From a bacterium (GTDB taxonomy: Bacteria > Verrucomicrobiota > Verrucomicrobiia > Verrucomicrobiales > Akkermansiaceae), in NCBI GenBank assembly GCA_018222765.1, contig JAAEZT010000001.1:269462-333461 (forward strand): a stretch of DNA of 64,000 nt, written 5' to 3'. Under the pieces are notes generated by a model. That model worked only from the letters and a program-made list of their open reading frames with translations, was not told the DNA's origin and did not search any database. Of the stretch, positions 48,380 through 58,544 are shown one piece after another (positions within the stretch are counted from its first letter, which is position 1; every line of letters begins with the position of its first letter). The translations under genes were made by a program, and so were the position numbers.

Positions 48380-48694
48380 ATGGCTAAAGCAAAAGCGAAA
48401 GGAAAAGCAAAGCGCTACACCGACGAGAAGAAGAAAGAGATTCTTGATTTTATCATCGCCCAAGGTCGTGGTGGACAAACCAAAGCTGTCAAAAAGTATA
48501 AGGTAACCGCCGCCACAATCGTAGCATGGAAAAAGAAAGTCGACGGCGCTTCCGCCCCTGCGACATTCAAAGGTGGTTCGAAAGAACTCAAAACCGTTCG
48601 CGAGCTCGAAAAACTCCTCAACGAAATTGCATCCACCGAAGTGAAACTCGACGACCTCCGGAAACGCTACAAGCAGGTGAAAGCCAAATTGTAA
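48380..48694 (+). CDS. Small basic protein with transposase-type HTH-like motif
   Basis: Lys/Ala tail MAKAKAKGKAKRYTDEKKKEIL then GGQTKAVKKYKVTAATIVAWKKKV helix-turn-helix pattern and C-terminal coiled coil. Confidence 0.72.
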   Translation: MAKAKAKGKAKRYTDEKKKEILDFIIAQGRGGQTKAVKKYKVTAATIVAWKKKVDGASAPATFKGGSKELKTVRELEKLLNEIASTEVKLDDLRKRYKQVKAKL

Positions 48695-48748
48695 GCCTGA
48701 CTCTTTTTACAACCGCATTTCAAGAAGCTCCCGCTCCCTGAAATTTTT

Positions 48749-49741
48749 TCATCCCCCAAGATAACTCATCTCGGCTTTCGGCAGATCCACCAGTCCCCTT
48801 TCCTCGGAATATCGATCCTTCCTGCTGGTCCAAAGTCCACGCAGGAAATCGACAACCTCGCTCTCATTTCCGCATTCACGGAGCACCTTCTTCAAGTCAG
48901 CACCTTGAGCGGAAAACAAACAGGTGAAAGCCTTTCCCTCAGCCGACACTCTCAAGCGCGTACAACCGCTGCAAAACGGCTTGGACACCGAGGAAATAAT
49001 TCCGAATTCACCTTCGCCATCCTCAAAGCACCATCGTCTGGCGACCTCCCCTGGATATTCGGGAGCAACCATTTCGCTGGAGAACTCGGAGGAAACAATG
49101 TTCAAAATCTCAGCAGCAGGGACAACCTGATCCTTCACCCAGCCATTTGATTCACCCACATCCATGAATTCGATAAATCTCAAAGTCACCTTCTTCTCTC
49201 GACACCACTTGAGTAAGGGCAAAATCTCAGTCTCGTTCACTCCCCGCTGCACCACCATGTTCACCTTCACCTGCAAGCCATGATGGAGGGCTGTTTCGAT
49301 GCCGGCCAAGACCCGCTCAACTTTCGCCCCGACCCCATTCATCGTAGAAAAAATCCCGCTGTCGAGTGCATCCAGACTCACCGTCACCCGATTCAATCCC
49401 GCCAATTTTAAATTCCCAGCATGATGATTGAGTAGAATTCCATTCGTCGTCATCGCAACATCCTCTACTCCCGCTACCGCCGCGATACGGGCCACCAAAT
49501 CCTCGACACCCCGCCTCATGAGGGGTTCCCCCCCCGTTAATCTCACTTTCTTAACACCCAACTCAACCGATGCTTGCACTGTTCGGACCATTTCTCCGAA
49601 TGTCAGCACTTCCGACTTGGGAAGAAAGGCATAGCCCGGCCCAAAAACCTCGACGGGCATACAATAGCGGCATCGAAAATTGCATCGATCTGTCAATGAA
49701 AGACGAAGATCGCGAAGCGGTCTTGAGAGTTGATCAAGCAC
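48749..49741 (-). CDS. moaA: GTP 3',8-cyclase (molybdenum cofactor biosynthesis)
   Basis: LRLSLTDRCNFRCRYCMP radical-SAM motif, RLTGGEPLMRRGV, C-terminal CSGCTRLRVSAEGKAFTCLF. Confidence 0.95.
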   Translation of the reverse strand: MLDQLSRPLRDLRLSLTDRCNFRCRYCMPVEVFGPGYAFLPKSEVLTFGEMVRTVQASVELGVKKVRLTGGEPLMRRGVEDLVARIAAVAGVEDVAMTTNGILLNHHAGNLKLAGLNRVTVSLDALDSGIFSTMNGVGAKVERVLAGIETALHHGLQVKVNMVVQRGVNETEILPLLKWCREKKVTLRFIEFMDVGESNGWVKDQVVPAAEILNIVSSEFSSEMVAPEYPGEVARRWCFEDGEGEFGIISSVSKPFCSGCTRLRVSAEGKAFTCLFSAQGADLKKVLRECGNESEVVDFLRGLWTSRKDRYSEERGLVDLPKAEMSYLGG

Positions 49742-49783
49742 ATAAGCAATGGATCACGGATCATTCCATCACTCCACCAAAAT

Positions 49784-50995
49784 TTACTCCGCCCGTAAGA
49801 GACGCTCCTCCGCCCAATCCTCCGGAGCCCGCTCAACCTTCTCGCAGATGCGCTCAAGACAGCGTTCCCATACTTCTTCTCCTTCAAGAATTTTCACCTC
49901 AATCCGCAGATAATAAATTGGGATATCCAATTCCTCCGGACGAGGAAAACGCACCGCGTCTTTTTCCGTAGTGACGATCATATCCACGCCACGAGTAAGG
50001 CAACGATACATGAAGGGCTCGATTTCCTTCGAAGTAAACGCATGGTGATCCGCGAAAGTCGTGTGAAAGAGAACCTTTCCGCCAAGCTTCTTCAACAAAC
50101 CATCAAAACTTTCCGGACGAGCGATCCCCGAAATAGCGCCGATATATTTCCCCTTCAGAAAGTCCAGCGACTGCTCATCATCATGAAAGACGCCATGTAA
50201 ATGCTTCGGACCGTGGGTGCACTGCATTATCTCGGCATTCTTATTGTATCGCCGAATTCTTCTAATCAGGGCGTCCTTGGGTTCCCCGTCACACTTAGTG
50301 ATGAATACGTAATCCGCTCTTTTCAAATTACGAGGAGGTTCGCGCAGTGTTCCGCGCGGTAAAATGTATTCGTTCCCAAATGGTGCATCCTGATCAACCA
50401 AGACCACATCAAGGCTATGAGCGAGGTCAAGATACTGCAGACCATCATCGAGCAATAAGGTATCAGCTCCTAATTCCTTCACCGCAAATCGACCTCCTCT
50501 CACCCGGTTTCGATCCACCACTACCGCAACACCCGGAAGGTTTTTCGCCAGCATAAAGGGCTCATCCCCCGCATATTTTGCATCCAGCAAAACCTCCCGT
50601 CCATCGCTTACAATCTTGGGTGGACCGGTAACCTGCTCTCCGCTCACAGGATTGGTCCACCGCTGTGGTTTTTTTAGATCAGCACTCTTATAACCCCGGC
50701 TGAGAATAGCGACCGTCCGCCCTCGTGCCGTAAGTTCGCGGGCAAACCTTTCCACGACCGGGGTCTTCCCGGTTCCTCCTACGGTCAGGTTTCCAATACT
50801 AACCACCATCGTTCCAAGATTGAATTGTTCTTTCCACCCCTTCCGAAACAAACGAAGCCGCACTTTAACTCCAAAACGATAAACCCAAGATAGGCCACGC
50901 AAAACAAGCCTCATCATCGACGGGAAGAAGCCCCGGATCTTCCCGAAAATCACATCGGTCGCCCACTGCTCCAACTCGCTCTTACTTCCGGCCAT
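49784..50995 (-). CDS. lpxK: Tetraacyldisaccharide 4'-kinase
   Basis: [71 protein letters not shown]. Confidence 0.95.
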   Translation of the reverse strand: MAGSKSELEQWATDVIFGKIRGFFPSMMRLVLRGLSWVYRFGVKVRLRLFRKGWKEQFNLGTMVVSIGNLTVGGTGKTPVVERFARELTARGRTVAILSRGYKSADLKKPQRWTNPVSGEQVTGPPKIVSDGREVLLDAKYAGDEPFMLAKNLPGVAVVVDRNRVRGGRFAVKELGADTLLLDDGLQYLDLAHSLDVVLVDQDAPFGNEYILPRGTLREPPRNLKRADYVFITKCDGEPKDALIRRIRRYNKNAEIMQCTHGPKHLHGVFHDDEQSLDFLKGKYIGAISGIARPESFDGLLKKLGGKVLFHTTFADHHAFTSKEIEPFMYRCLTRGVDMIVTTEKDAVRFPRPEELDIPIYYLRIEVKILEGEEVWERCLERICEKVERAPEDWAEERLLRAE

Positions 50996-51030
50996 CGTCC
51001 CATGCAGCTAATACTACTCGAGCCGATAAA

Positions 51031-51921
51031 TCAAACTTCCCGTGCCACCATCTCCAGACCCACCCGGGGAGCGTAAATCACACCTTTGGACCCCAGGCCA
51101 TTGACCATCCATCCGATCTCAGGATGATATTTCACCACGGGCTTACTGCGATTGATGATCGGGCGAATTCCCGCAAGATGATCGATCACCTGAAAATCCC
51201 TAGCCGTAAACGTTCTCAAAAGCCGCTCGACCTTTTCTCTTCCCTCTGGAGTCGGGCCGCTCTCCAAATTATCCCATTCGTAGGTTGCCCCAACTCGATA
51301 CCGGTCTTCCCCGATCGGAATGACCCAGCCACTCCGGTTCAAAATTCGCGATTCATGCCAACCTGGGACATAAACGGTAAGAATCTCCCCTTTGGCACTC
51401 CGATGTTCCACTTCTGGAAATTCCCGGGCAATCAATCCCGCCGCGCCGGTGCATCGAATTTGGGTTCCGCCCTCTGTATCCCTGCTCCACTCACCGCCTT
51501 GACCAAGAAAAACGTCTTTAGCGACTTTAAGAAAAGACCGTGTATCAATCCATCCTCCCCCCGTCCAAGTCACCCCCTCATCCGTCACCTGATCAATCCA
51601 CGACTCAAGCCGCTCCTGTTTCCGAACGAACTTGGCGCGATCTTTTTCATCACGCCACAACCTTAAAATGGGGACATCGTGATAAAAGGATTGCCCAGTG
51701 AGCTTTTCCAGCTCCCGGTAAAATGGCAAAGCCACCGCCCAGGCCTCCGCCACTTCCCAACTGGGTTCAAAATTCGGACCCGCCACCGGGTTCACCAATC
51801 CCGCAGCCACCTCGGTGCTTCCGCCACGGCCATCATCAACCACCCGGACCTTCTTCCCGTGCGCCTGCAACTGCAAAGCCACACAGGCACCTGCGAGCCC
51901 AAACCCCACCACCTCGGTCAT
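51031..51921 (-). CDS. FAD-dependent oxidoreductase (DAO family)
   Basis: EVVGFGLAGACVALQLQAHGKKVRVVDDG (GxGxxG), C-terminal NGLGSKGVIYAPRVG. Confidence 0.85.
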   Translation of the reverse strand: MTEVVGFGLAGACVALQLQAHGKKVRVVDDGRGGSTEVAAGLVNPVAGPNFEPSWEVAEAWAVALPFYRELEKLTGQSFYHDVPILRLWRDEKDRAKFVRKQERLESWIDQVTDEGVTWTGGGWIDTRSFLKVAKDVFLGQGGEWSRDTEGGTQIRCTGAAGLIAREFPEVEHRSAKGEILTVYVPGWHESRILNRSGWVIPIGEDRYRVGATYEWDNLESGPTPEGREKVERLLRTFTARDFQVIDHLAGIRPIINRSKPVVKYHPEIGWMVNGLGSKGVIYAPRVGLEMVAREV

Positions 51922-52112
51922 ATCCTCAAAGCGTGGTTTCCAGTGCCCCGATCACACCGCGCCCCCTCCCGGGCCTTTTCAATCACCTCGACACCATTTC
52001 GTTGCAGTTCTGACACGAGCTCTTTTCCTACTTCACCAGAGTCACAAAGATGCACTTTTCCCTTCGATGAAATCAGGAGATCACCAATCGTTACCATGTC
52101 CGGATTCAACAC
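51918..52112 (-). CDS. Short ORF (64 aa) coupled to the FAD oxidoreductase
   Basis: GTG start with upstream GGAG; stop overlaps next start as ATGA; no recognised family. Confidence 0.4.
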   Translation of the reverse strand: MLNPDMVTIGDLLISSKGKVHLCDSGEVGKELVSELQRNGVEVIEKAREGARCDRGTGNHALRI

Positions 52113-52113
52113 C

Positions 52114-52135
52114 CTCTCTCCACCGGTGGGGAGAG
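52114..52135. promoter_or_regulatory. 22-bp near-perfect palindrome (candidate operator)
   Basis: CTCTCTCCACCGGTGGGGAGAG, 10 of 11 bp per arm self-complementary, no spacer. Confidence 0.5.
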
Positions 52136-52388
52136 TAAATTACGAGGAATCTTGACTTGGATTACTCCCATTGCATTATTTAAAAGCGTCAAGTTTGCCA
52201 CTTTCAAAAAAAACACTCCCATAAAAACACTTATCCTTCTCTTGATAAATTCACCTTCGTTTAGTGATGCAAAAGGCTCCAAGAACGACGACTTTCCCGA
52301 TTCCATCTACCTGGGGGAGCTTATCCCATTACCGCATCCTGCCTGCCGACAGTAACAAGGTGAATGAAATCAAAGCTAAAAATATTCC

Positions 52389-53747
52389 ATGAAACTGAAC
52401 GCCATATTGACCTCAGCCCTGACGATTTCTCCCCTCATCGCCAACGACAACTTTGTCGATGCACAGGCTATTGCCTATACTGGAACTGCTCTCTCCTTCA
52501 TGGGAAATACCACTGATGCTTCCCGTGAAGTTGGAGAACCGATCCACGGCGCTCTCGACACTTCACTCAGGCCAGCCGTCGCTTCCGAGTGGTATTCGGT
52601 CACCGTCACCGAAGCCCAACGCATCGAAGTCGTCATCGATTTCGAGGGTATTCCTTCCGGCCTCGATTCCGTCGTTGCAGTCTATACCGGAAACGACGTC
52701 CAAAATCTGACTCAACTCAGTAGGTATCCCGATATTGATTTTCCGGCATTCAGTCGGCGCCTCTTCGAACCATTCGGACAGTTTTCCAGGCTGAACTTTG
52801 ATGCTATTCCGGGAACAACCTACTATATTGCCGTTGATGGAGAGGGCAACAAAGGCCCCTATCGCCTCAATCTAAGACCTTCTCGCGACCCACATAACCC
52901 CACTGCGGAAATGATCAGCCCGGATTCAGACTGGAGGGCTCTCATTGCCCGCGACGGTGGCGTCCCGGTTGACCCGCTCACCATCGATGACGAATTCTTC
53001 GACAAGTGGCATCTTTCGGCAAACCTGACCACACTGGGTTTCACAGTTCCCTCCCCCACCCCCTTGGGCTACGGCAACATCAATGGACTCGATGTCGCAA
53101 CCGGGCTCTGGAATACAGCAGATCCCAGCCAACAACCCCCATCGGGAAATCGATATACCGCCTATCTTCGTACCACCTTCACGCCCAGCAATCAAATCGA
53201 TGGACTAGGATTCGAAGGGCTCTTTGATGATGGCGCCATCTTCTATGTAAATGGAGTAGAGGTCGCCCGATCCAACGTCGATCCGGCTGCCGACGCCCTA
53301 AATTGGCAAACCGTTGCCCAGGCAACAACTCTTCCCGGAGGCGCCGGAGACACCGAGGAGGTTATTCAATACGCCACTGCCCCCGACGTCGTTCTGCCCG
53401 CCGGCGTCCCCGTGGAAATTTCAGTGAGCATGCACAATCAATCCGGAGGTAGTTCCGACATGGCTTTCAACATGAGAATCTGGGCCCTTGGCGGAGACGG
53501 CGTGGTCATCCCTTACACACCACCCTTCCTTGCAACTATCGCCCCGGCCACCACTCCGGGACGCCTTAATATCTCCTGGCCATCCAAGGCGGGTGAAATA
53601 TACCAGATCCAATCCAGCCCAAGTATGGAAAGTGACAATTGGACCGATATCTTTCCGAATGACATCTCCCCGAGCGGCACTGGAACCAACACCAGTAATG
53701 TTCTCGGTTCAGGAAATAAGGTCTTTTACCGGGTCATCATCCGGTAG
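52389..53747 (+). CDS. Large secreted protein of unknown function
   Basis: Signal peptide MKLNAILTSALTISPLIA; beta-rich, FEGLFDDGAIFYVNGVEVARSN jelly-roll-like; C-terminal ISWPSKAGEIYQIQSSPSMESDNWTDI pattern. Confidence 0.75.
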   Translation: MKLNAILTSALTISPLIANDNFVDAQAIAYTGTALSFMGNTTDASREVGEPIHGALDTSLRPAVASEWYSVTVTEAQRIEVVIDFEGIPSGLDSVVAVYTGNDVQNLTQLSRYPDIDFPAFSRRLFEPFGQFSRLNFDAIPGTTYYIAVDGEGNKGPYRLNLRPSRDPHNPTAEMISPDSDWRALIARDGGVPVDPLTIDDEFFDKWHLSANLTTLGFTVPSPTPLGYGNINGLDVATGLWNTADPSQQPPSGNRYTAYLRTTFTPSNQIDGLGFEGLFDDGAIFYVNGVEVARSNVDPAADALNWQTVAQATTLPGGAGDTEEVIQYATAPDVVLPAGVPVEISVSMHNQSGGSSDMAFNMRIWALGGDGVVIPYTPPFLATIAPATTPGRLNISWPSKAGEIYQIQSSPSMESDNWTDIFPNDISPSGTGTNTSNVLGSGNKVFYRVIIR

Positions 53748-53751
53748 ATTT

Positions 53752-54522
53752 TTAGCTTACCATGGGACGAACAGGAACGCCTCGCCCCTTAAAATATCCC
53801 TTCGCTTCGGGCACAGTGTGTTGCCCGAAATGGAAAATACTCGCCGCGAGAACGGCATCTGCTTTTCCATGTTCGAGCACATCCACCATGTGCTCCAAAT
53901 TACCCGCCCCGCCACTCGCAATCACAGGAATTCCAACCGCCTCGCTGATGGCCCGGGTCAACTCGATATCGTAACCGTCTTTGGTTCCATCGGCATCCAT
54001 ACTCGTCAATAAAATTTCCCCGGCCCCACGCTTGTAAACCTCCTTGGCCCACTCAATGGCATCCAATCCTTCGACAGGATTTCTGCCGCCGTGAGTGTAA
54101 ACGCCCCATTTTCCGGGCCCCTGTCGTTTGGCATCGATGGCAACAACGATGCATTGATTTCCAAATGCCTTGGCTCCTTCATCAACTAGCTCCGGACGGG
54201 TAATCGCCGCCGTATTGACTCCCACCTTGTCCGCACCCGCCAAAAGCATCCGGCTCATATCATCGACAGTTCGAATTCCTCCACCCACTGTCAGCGGAAC
54301 GAAGCACTTCGATGCCGTCTCCCTGACAACATCCACCATGGTGTCCCGTCCGTCTGAAGAAGCCGTAATATCGAGAAAGACAATCTCATCCGCTTGCTGC
54401 TCGTTGTATGCCACCGCACATTCCACCGGGTCACCGGCATCACGAAGATCGACAAAATTGGTCCCCTTGACCACACGGCCATTGGTGACGTCGAGACAAG
54501 GGATAATTCGCTTGGCGAGCAT
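53752..54522 (-). CDS. hisF: Imidazole glycerol phosphate synthase cyclase subunit
   Basis: [75 protein letters not shown]. Confidence 0.97.
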   Translation of the reverse strand: MLAKRIIPCLDVTNGRVVKGTNFVDLRDAGDPVECAVAYNEQQADEIVFLDITASSDGRDTMVDVVRETASKCFVPLTVGGGIRTVDDMSRMLLAGADKVGVNTAAITRPELVDEGAKAFGNQCIVVAIDAKRQGPGKWGVYTHGGRNPVEGLDAIEWAKEVYKRGAGEILLTSMDADGTKDGYDIELTRAISEAVGIPVIASGGAGNLEHMVDVLEHGKADAVLAASIFHFGQHTVPEAKGYFKGRGVPVRPMVS

Positions 54523-54674
54523 GACGCTTTCTATCTACTCGAGCCCCCATGCGCCAATCTTATTGGCAGCAAGTTCCTTTTCTCATTTTTTCCAGATAGG
54601 AACTCTGTTTCCTCCAAGCCCGGCCGCCGGACAAATCCGCACCCAATGTGTGCTCCCTCGCCAGACCATGGGCG

Positions 54675-54827
54675 TCAGTCGTCATCGGGGTGAGCTTTTT
54701 TTACCTCACTCACCTCTGGAAGCAGAATGGATCTCTCCCACTCTGGAGCACCATAACCCTTCCAGCCTTGGAAGAGCTTCGCCGCTACCAGAACAGCGAG
54801 CAAACTCGTCACCACGATCGACTTCAT
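54675..54827 (-). CDS. Small single-TM hypothetical protein
   Basis: MKSIVVTSLLAVLVAAKLFQGWKGYGAPEWERSILLPEVSEVKKAHPDDD. Confidence 0.45.
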   Translation of the reverse strand: MKSIVVTSLLAVLVAAKLFQGWKGYGAPEWERSILLPEVSEVKKAHPDDD

Positions 54828-54843
54828 TTTTCCTTTTATTCCA

Positions 54844-55473
54844 TCAGAGCCCAGTGTGTCCCCGGTAAACTCTATATGTCCCTGTCGGCACAACGACAGG
54901 GCGCCATTCTTTCTTTAAACGACGATATTTCTTAATAAAAGCCGACGGATCAGCCCAATTAGCATCACTCTTGGAAAAATTCTCCCGCTGCATCCCAATA
55001 TTGATATTGTGGCGGATTTCAAAATGCAAATGCGCGGCATACATGCCCCGGTTGTTCCCCATGGTTCCAATCTTCTGACCCCGCTTCACCACATCTCCCT
55101 TTTTCACCAAAATGGTTCGCAAATGAGCATATTGCGAATCGACATACTTTACTTTCCCGGTCCCGGGATCCCGGTAGGCATGACGAATCAAAACAACCCG
55201 ACCCCATCCGACGCGCACATCAGCGGCAAAGGTGACAACCCCATCCCCACAGGCATATATTGGATCGTGAAGATCAGTGTCCCCGCCTCCTTTTCCATTC
55301 CAGTCCTCACCAAAATGCACCGGTCGGGTCAATCGCAGGCCACGCGCCTTATAATATCCTGCTGCATTCGGCTTCCCAACCGGGTAATCAAATCCATCCA
55401 CCAACTTGATCCGAATCTGCCCCTCACCGAGCAAAGTCAGCAGAAGAATAATCAACGCAGAAAGAACCTTCAC
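54844..55473 (-). CDS. M23-family (LytM-like) metallopeptidase
   Basis: HFGEDWNGKGGGDTDLHDPIYACGDGVVTFA, YAHLRTILVKKGDVVKRGQKIGTMGNNRGMYAAHLHFEIR. Confidence 0.9.
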   Translation of the reverse strand: MKVLSALIILLLTLLGEGQIRIKLVDGFDYPVGKPNAAGYYKARGLRLTRPVHFGEDWNGKGGGDTDLHDPIYACGDGVVTFAADVRVGWGRVVLIRHAYRDPGTGKVKYVDSQYAHLRTILVKKGDVVKRGQKIGTMGNNRGMYAAHLHFEIRHNINIGMQRENFSKSDANWADPSAFIKKYRRLKKEWRPVVVPTGTYRVYRGHTGL

Positions 55474-55487
55474 GAAATGGGGTTTCT

Positions 55488-56297
55488 TTAAGCCGGAAGT
55501 GGAGGAATCCCCAGTTGATCAGGCTGTGCCGTCCTTGGTCGCCAGGTGAGAATCTCAGGATCACCATCGGTCACTAAAACAGTGTGTTCAAAATGTGACG
55601 AAGGACGACGATCAGAGGTCACCACGGTCCAGCCATCATCCAGCCAATCAACAGTTCCCACTCCTGCGTTAATCATTGGTTCGATCGCCAGAATCATTCC
55701 CGCTTTCAAGACCGGAGATTTTCCCGACGGTCTATAGTTGGGCACTTGCGGCTCTTCGTGTAATTGCCGCCCTACTCCATGGCCGACAAGATCACGAACA
55801 ACGGTAAAGCCAAACCTAGTCACATAATCTTCCACCGAAGCGCAAAGATCATGCAGTGGTGCGCCGGCCCGGGCGTGGGAGATCGCTACGAACAACGACT
55901 CCTCGGTAACAGCGAGGAGTCGCTTCTGCTCTCCGTTGATTTTTCCAACCGGGACAGTTAGGGCATTATCCCCAATCCACCCCTGCAACTTGATCCCCAC
56001 ATCCAGCTTTACCAAATCACCGTCGACAATGACACGATCTCCACCGATGCCATGCACTACCTCTTCATTCATCGAGATACAGGTATAGCCGGGAAAATCG
56101 CGATACATATGGAAGGCGCTCTTGCACTTCTTCTCTTCCATCAGGTCCTTGGCAAACTGATCCACTTCGCCGGTCGTCTTCCCGGCTGCGATAAACGCCG
56201 CTGTCGCCTGCAACACTTCGCTCGCCAGAGCGCCAGCAGCACGCATCTTCTCGATCTCTTGCTTCGATTTAATTGGAATCCTCGATCTCTTGCCCAT
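55488..56297 (-). CDS. map: Type I methionyl aminopeptidase
   Basis: KSKQEIEKMRAAG, SMNEEVVHGIGGDRV, LVKLDVGIKLQGWIGDNALT, GHGVGRQLHEEPQVPNY, AIEPMINAG. Confidence 0.95.
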   Translation of the reverse strand: MGKRSRIPIKSKQEIEKMRAAGALASEVLQATAAFIAAGKTTGEVDQFAKDLMEEKKCKSAFHMYRDFPGYTCISMNEEVVHGIGGDRVIVDGDLVKLDVGIKLQGWIGDNALTVPVGKINGEQKRLLAVTEESLFVAISHARAGAPLHDLCASVEDYVTRFGFTVVRDLVGHGVGRQLHEEPQVPNYRPSGKSPVLKAGMILAIEPMINAGVGTVDWLDDGWTVVTSDRRPSSHFEHTVLVTDGDPEILTWRPRTAQPDQLGIPPLPA

Positions 56298-56366
56298 CTG
56301 AAGAACTTGGGTAAAGACTTATCAGGTGGAGGTCAAGGCAGTGTCGGATCAGGCGGGATCATTTCC

Positions 56367-56990
56367 TCATGAAATTCGTACCCAAACCTCATCCGGAGAT
56401 CCTGTTCCATTGATAATTCTCCCCCGCATTCGATCCGTGTAATACTGAATTGTAGGCACCACCAATCGATGGAATTCCGCGAGCCGACTCTCAAAGGCTC
56501 CCGAGGCATCATCAGCTCTCGGAGCCAGATGTCCGCCACACTTTGGGCAATTCTCACCCTCGCCATCTTTGGCCACCCGGTGACAGGATTCACATTCCAG
56601 CCGACAGGTGATGCGGCGACGAAGTTCGTCGTCAGGGACGTGAAGAATCATCGCTTTTGGGAGAGAAAGTCCAATTTCCTCCATGGCAGCATCCAATGCT
56701 TCAGCCTGAGGAACGGTACGGGGAAAGCCATCCAACACCCAGCCACCGCCCTGGGATTTCACCCAATCAAGCACGCCCGGCAGCATAATATCGTCAGGCA
56801 CATACTCGCCTCGGTCTAGGTAAGGTTTGGCCAGTCGGCCTAATTGAGTGTCATCCCGTAGAGCTCCTCTGAGAAGCGCGCCGGTCGAAAGGTAAGCCCA
56901 TCCCTTTTCATCAGAGAGCCTTCGCCCCTGGGTCCCTTTTCCCGAGGCCGGTGGACCCAGAAAAACGAACGAATGGGACGCAAAGGCCAC
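56367..56990 (-). CDS. adk: Adenylate kinase-like nucleoside monophosphate kinase
   Basis: FLGPPASGKGTQGRRLSDEKGWAYLSTGALLR, GWVLDGFPRTVPQAEAL, zinc-type lid CESCHRVAKDGEGENCPKCG. Confidence 0.92.
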   Translation of the reverse strand: MAFASHSFVFLGPPASGKGTQGRRLSDEKGWAYLSTGALLRGALRDDTQLGRLAKPYLDRGEYVPDDIMLPGVLDWVKSQGGGWVLDGFPRTVPQAEALDAAMEEIGLSLPKAMILHVPDDELRRRITCRLECESCHRVAKDGEGENCPKCGGHLAPRADDASGAFESRLAEFHRLVVPTIQYYTDRMRGRIINGTGSPDEVWVRIS

Positions 56991-56997
56991 CGAATGC

Positions 56998-58515
56998 TTA
57001 CTTGTTAAGAATCAGCGCAACAATTGCCACGAGGACGATTACGGCCAGAACCACCCAAATGTAGAGGATGGAAGAACCGGAGGCCTGCGCGCCGGAGGCC
57101 ATCCGCTGCTGACGTCCTTTGATCTTCCCTTTGCGAAGGAAGCCATCGTATTGACGCTGGAGCAGGTGGGTCTCGATCTGTCGCATCATATCTAGGAGCA
57201 CCCCAACCAAAATCAGAAGACTGGTTCCTCCGAAAAAGGAGGTAATCAAGCCGTTGGGCGGCAGATTAAGCGGGAGGGCCACAAAGTTTGGCAACATGAA
57301 GATGAGCGTCAAGAACGCCGCGCCTGCGAAAGTCAGACGGGTCATGGTGAAGTCTAGGAAGTCCGAAGTTGGCTTACCGGGACGCACTCCCGGAATGTAT
57401 CCCCCGCTGCGCTTGAGGTTTTCGGCAATCTCACTCGGCTGGAACATCGTGGCCACCCAAAAGAAACTGAAGAAGAAGATCATCGCACCCGAGATCACAT
57501 AGAACCAAGGAGCATTGGGATCGAGGAAATCGCGAACCGTGCCTACCCAGGGGCTGGTTGGGAAAATCTGGCCCAACAGCTGGGTTGGCAGCTGCAAAAT
57601 AGCAGTTGCGAAAATCACGGGCATCACCCCAGCGTAATTCACCTTGAGCGGAAGATATTGAGTTCCTCCGGCCATCTCACGACGACCGGCAACACGGCGG
57701 GCATACTGCACCGCGATTCGACGCTGGGCTTGGGTAATTGAAATAATGGCTGCGACCACGAAGAGGAAAAAGACAAGAAGAAGCACGATCAAGAGCGGGC
57801 TAAACGGGCTACTGCGCTCAATCACGAAGGTATTCCAGAGTTGAACGATCACACCTGGGAGGGCCGAGATAATGTTCACCGAGATGATAAGGGAAACGCC
57901 GTTACCAATTCCACGCTCGGTGATTTGGTCACCAATCCACATAAGAAGAAGCGTTCCAGCCACGATAATAAGAACAGTCTGGGCAATAAACCCGGCTCCA
58001 TTCCCTGCGGCGAAGGCTGGCACTAGATCGGAACCCACAGCTTCAATTGCTTTCCCAATACCACCGAGAAGCGGGTTGCTTTCGGGATTTTCAAGAGATT
58101 TCGCGAGGAAGAATCCCTGAATGGTTGCAATCGCGATCGTCACAAAACGGGTATACTGGTTGATCTTCTGCTGACCGCCGTCCTCCTTCTTCAGGCGGGC
58201 GAGCTTGGGCACCACCGCACTGAGGAGCTGCATCATAATCGATGCCGAGATATAGGGCATAATTCCCAGAGAAAAGAGGCCCATCGCCTGCAATCCCCCA
58301 CCGGAGAACACATTCAGAATGGCTCCGACGCCACCACCGGCTCCGTCAGCACTATCAGTCGCCAACATATCGAGGTAGGTCTTGATGACGTCCATGTTCA
58401 CTCCGGGGAGTGGCAGGGCGACACCGAGACGCACGATCACGATCATGGCCATGGTGAAAAGAATGCGATCCCTCAGCTCGGGGATTTTCCAAGTATTAGC
58501 AAATGCAGAAATCAT
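56998..58515 (-). CDS. secY: Preprotein translocase subunit SecY
   Basis: FANTWKIPELRDRILFTMAMIVIVRLGVALPLPG; LGIMPYISASIMMQLL; multiple TM segments. Confidence 0.98.
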   Translation of the reverse strand: MISAFANTWKIPELRDRILFTMAMIVIVRLGVALPLPGVNMDVIKTYLDMLATDSADGAGGGVGAILNVFSGGGLQAMGLFSLGIMPYISASIMMQLLSAVVPKLARLKKEDGGQQKINQYTRFVTIAIATIQGFFLAKSLENPESNPLLGGIGKAIEAVGSDLVPAFAAGNGAGFIAQTVLIIVAGTLLLMWIGDQITERGIGNGVSLIISVNIISALPGVIVQLWNTFVIERSSPFSPLLIVLLLVFFLFVVAAIISITQAQRRIAVQYARRVAGRREMAGGTQYLPLKVNYAGVMPVIFATAILQLPTQLLGQIFPTSPWVGTVRDFLDPNAPWFYVISGAMIFFFSFFWVATMFQPSEIAENLKRSGGYIPGVRPGKPTSDFLDFTMTRLTFAGAAFLTLIFMLPNFVALPLNLPPNGLITSFFGGTSLLILVGVLLDMMRQIETHLLQRQYDGFLRKGKIKGRQQRMASGAQASGSSILYIWVVLAVIVLVAIVALILNK

Positions 58516-58544
58516 AATGAGATGATCAAACGAGCGGTTAAATA

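Noticed and set aside
52106-52355. ORFs 52106..52306 (-) and 52152..52355 (+)
   Set aside because: Mutually overlapping, AT-rich, no homology; likely non-coding leader of the secreted protein at 52389.
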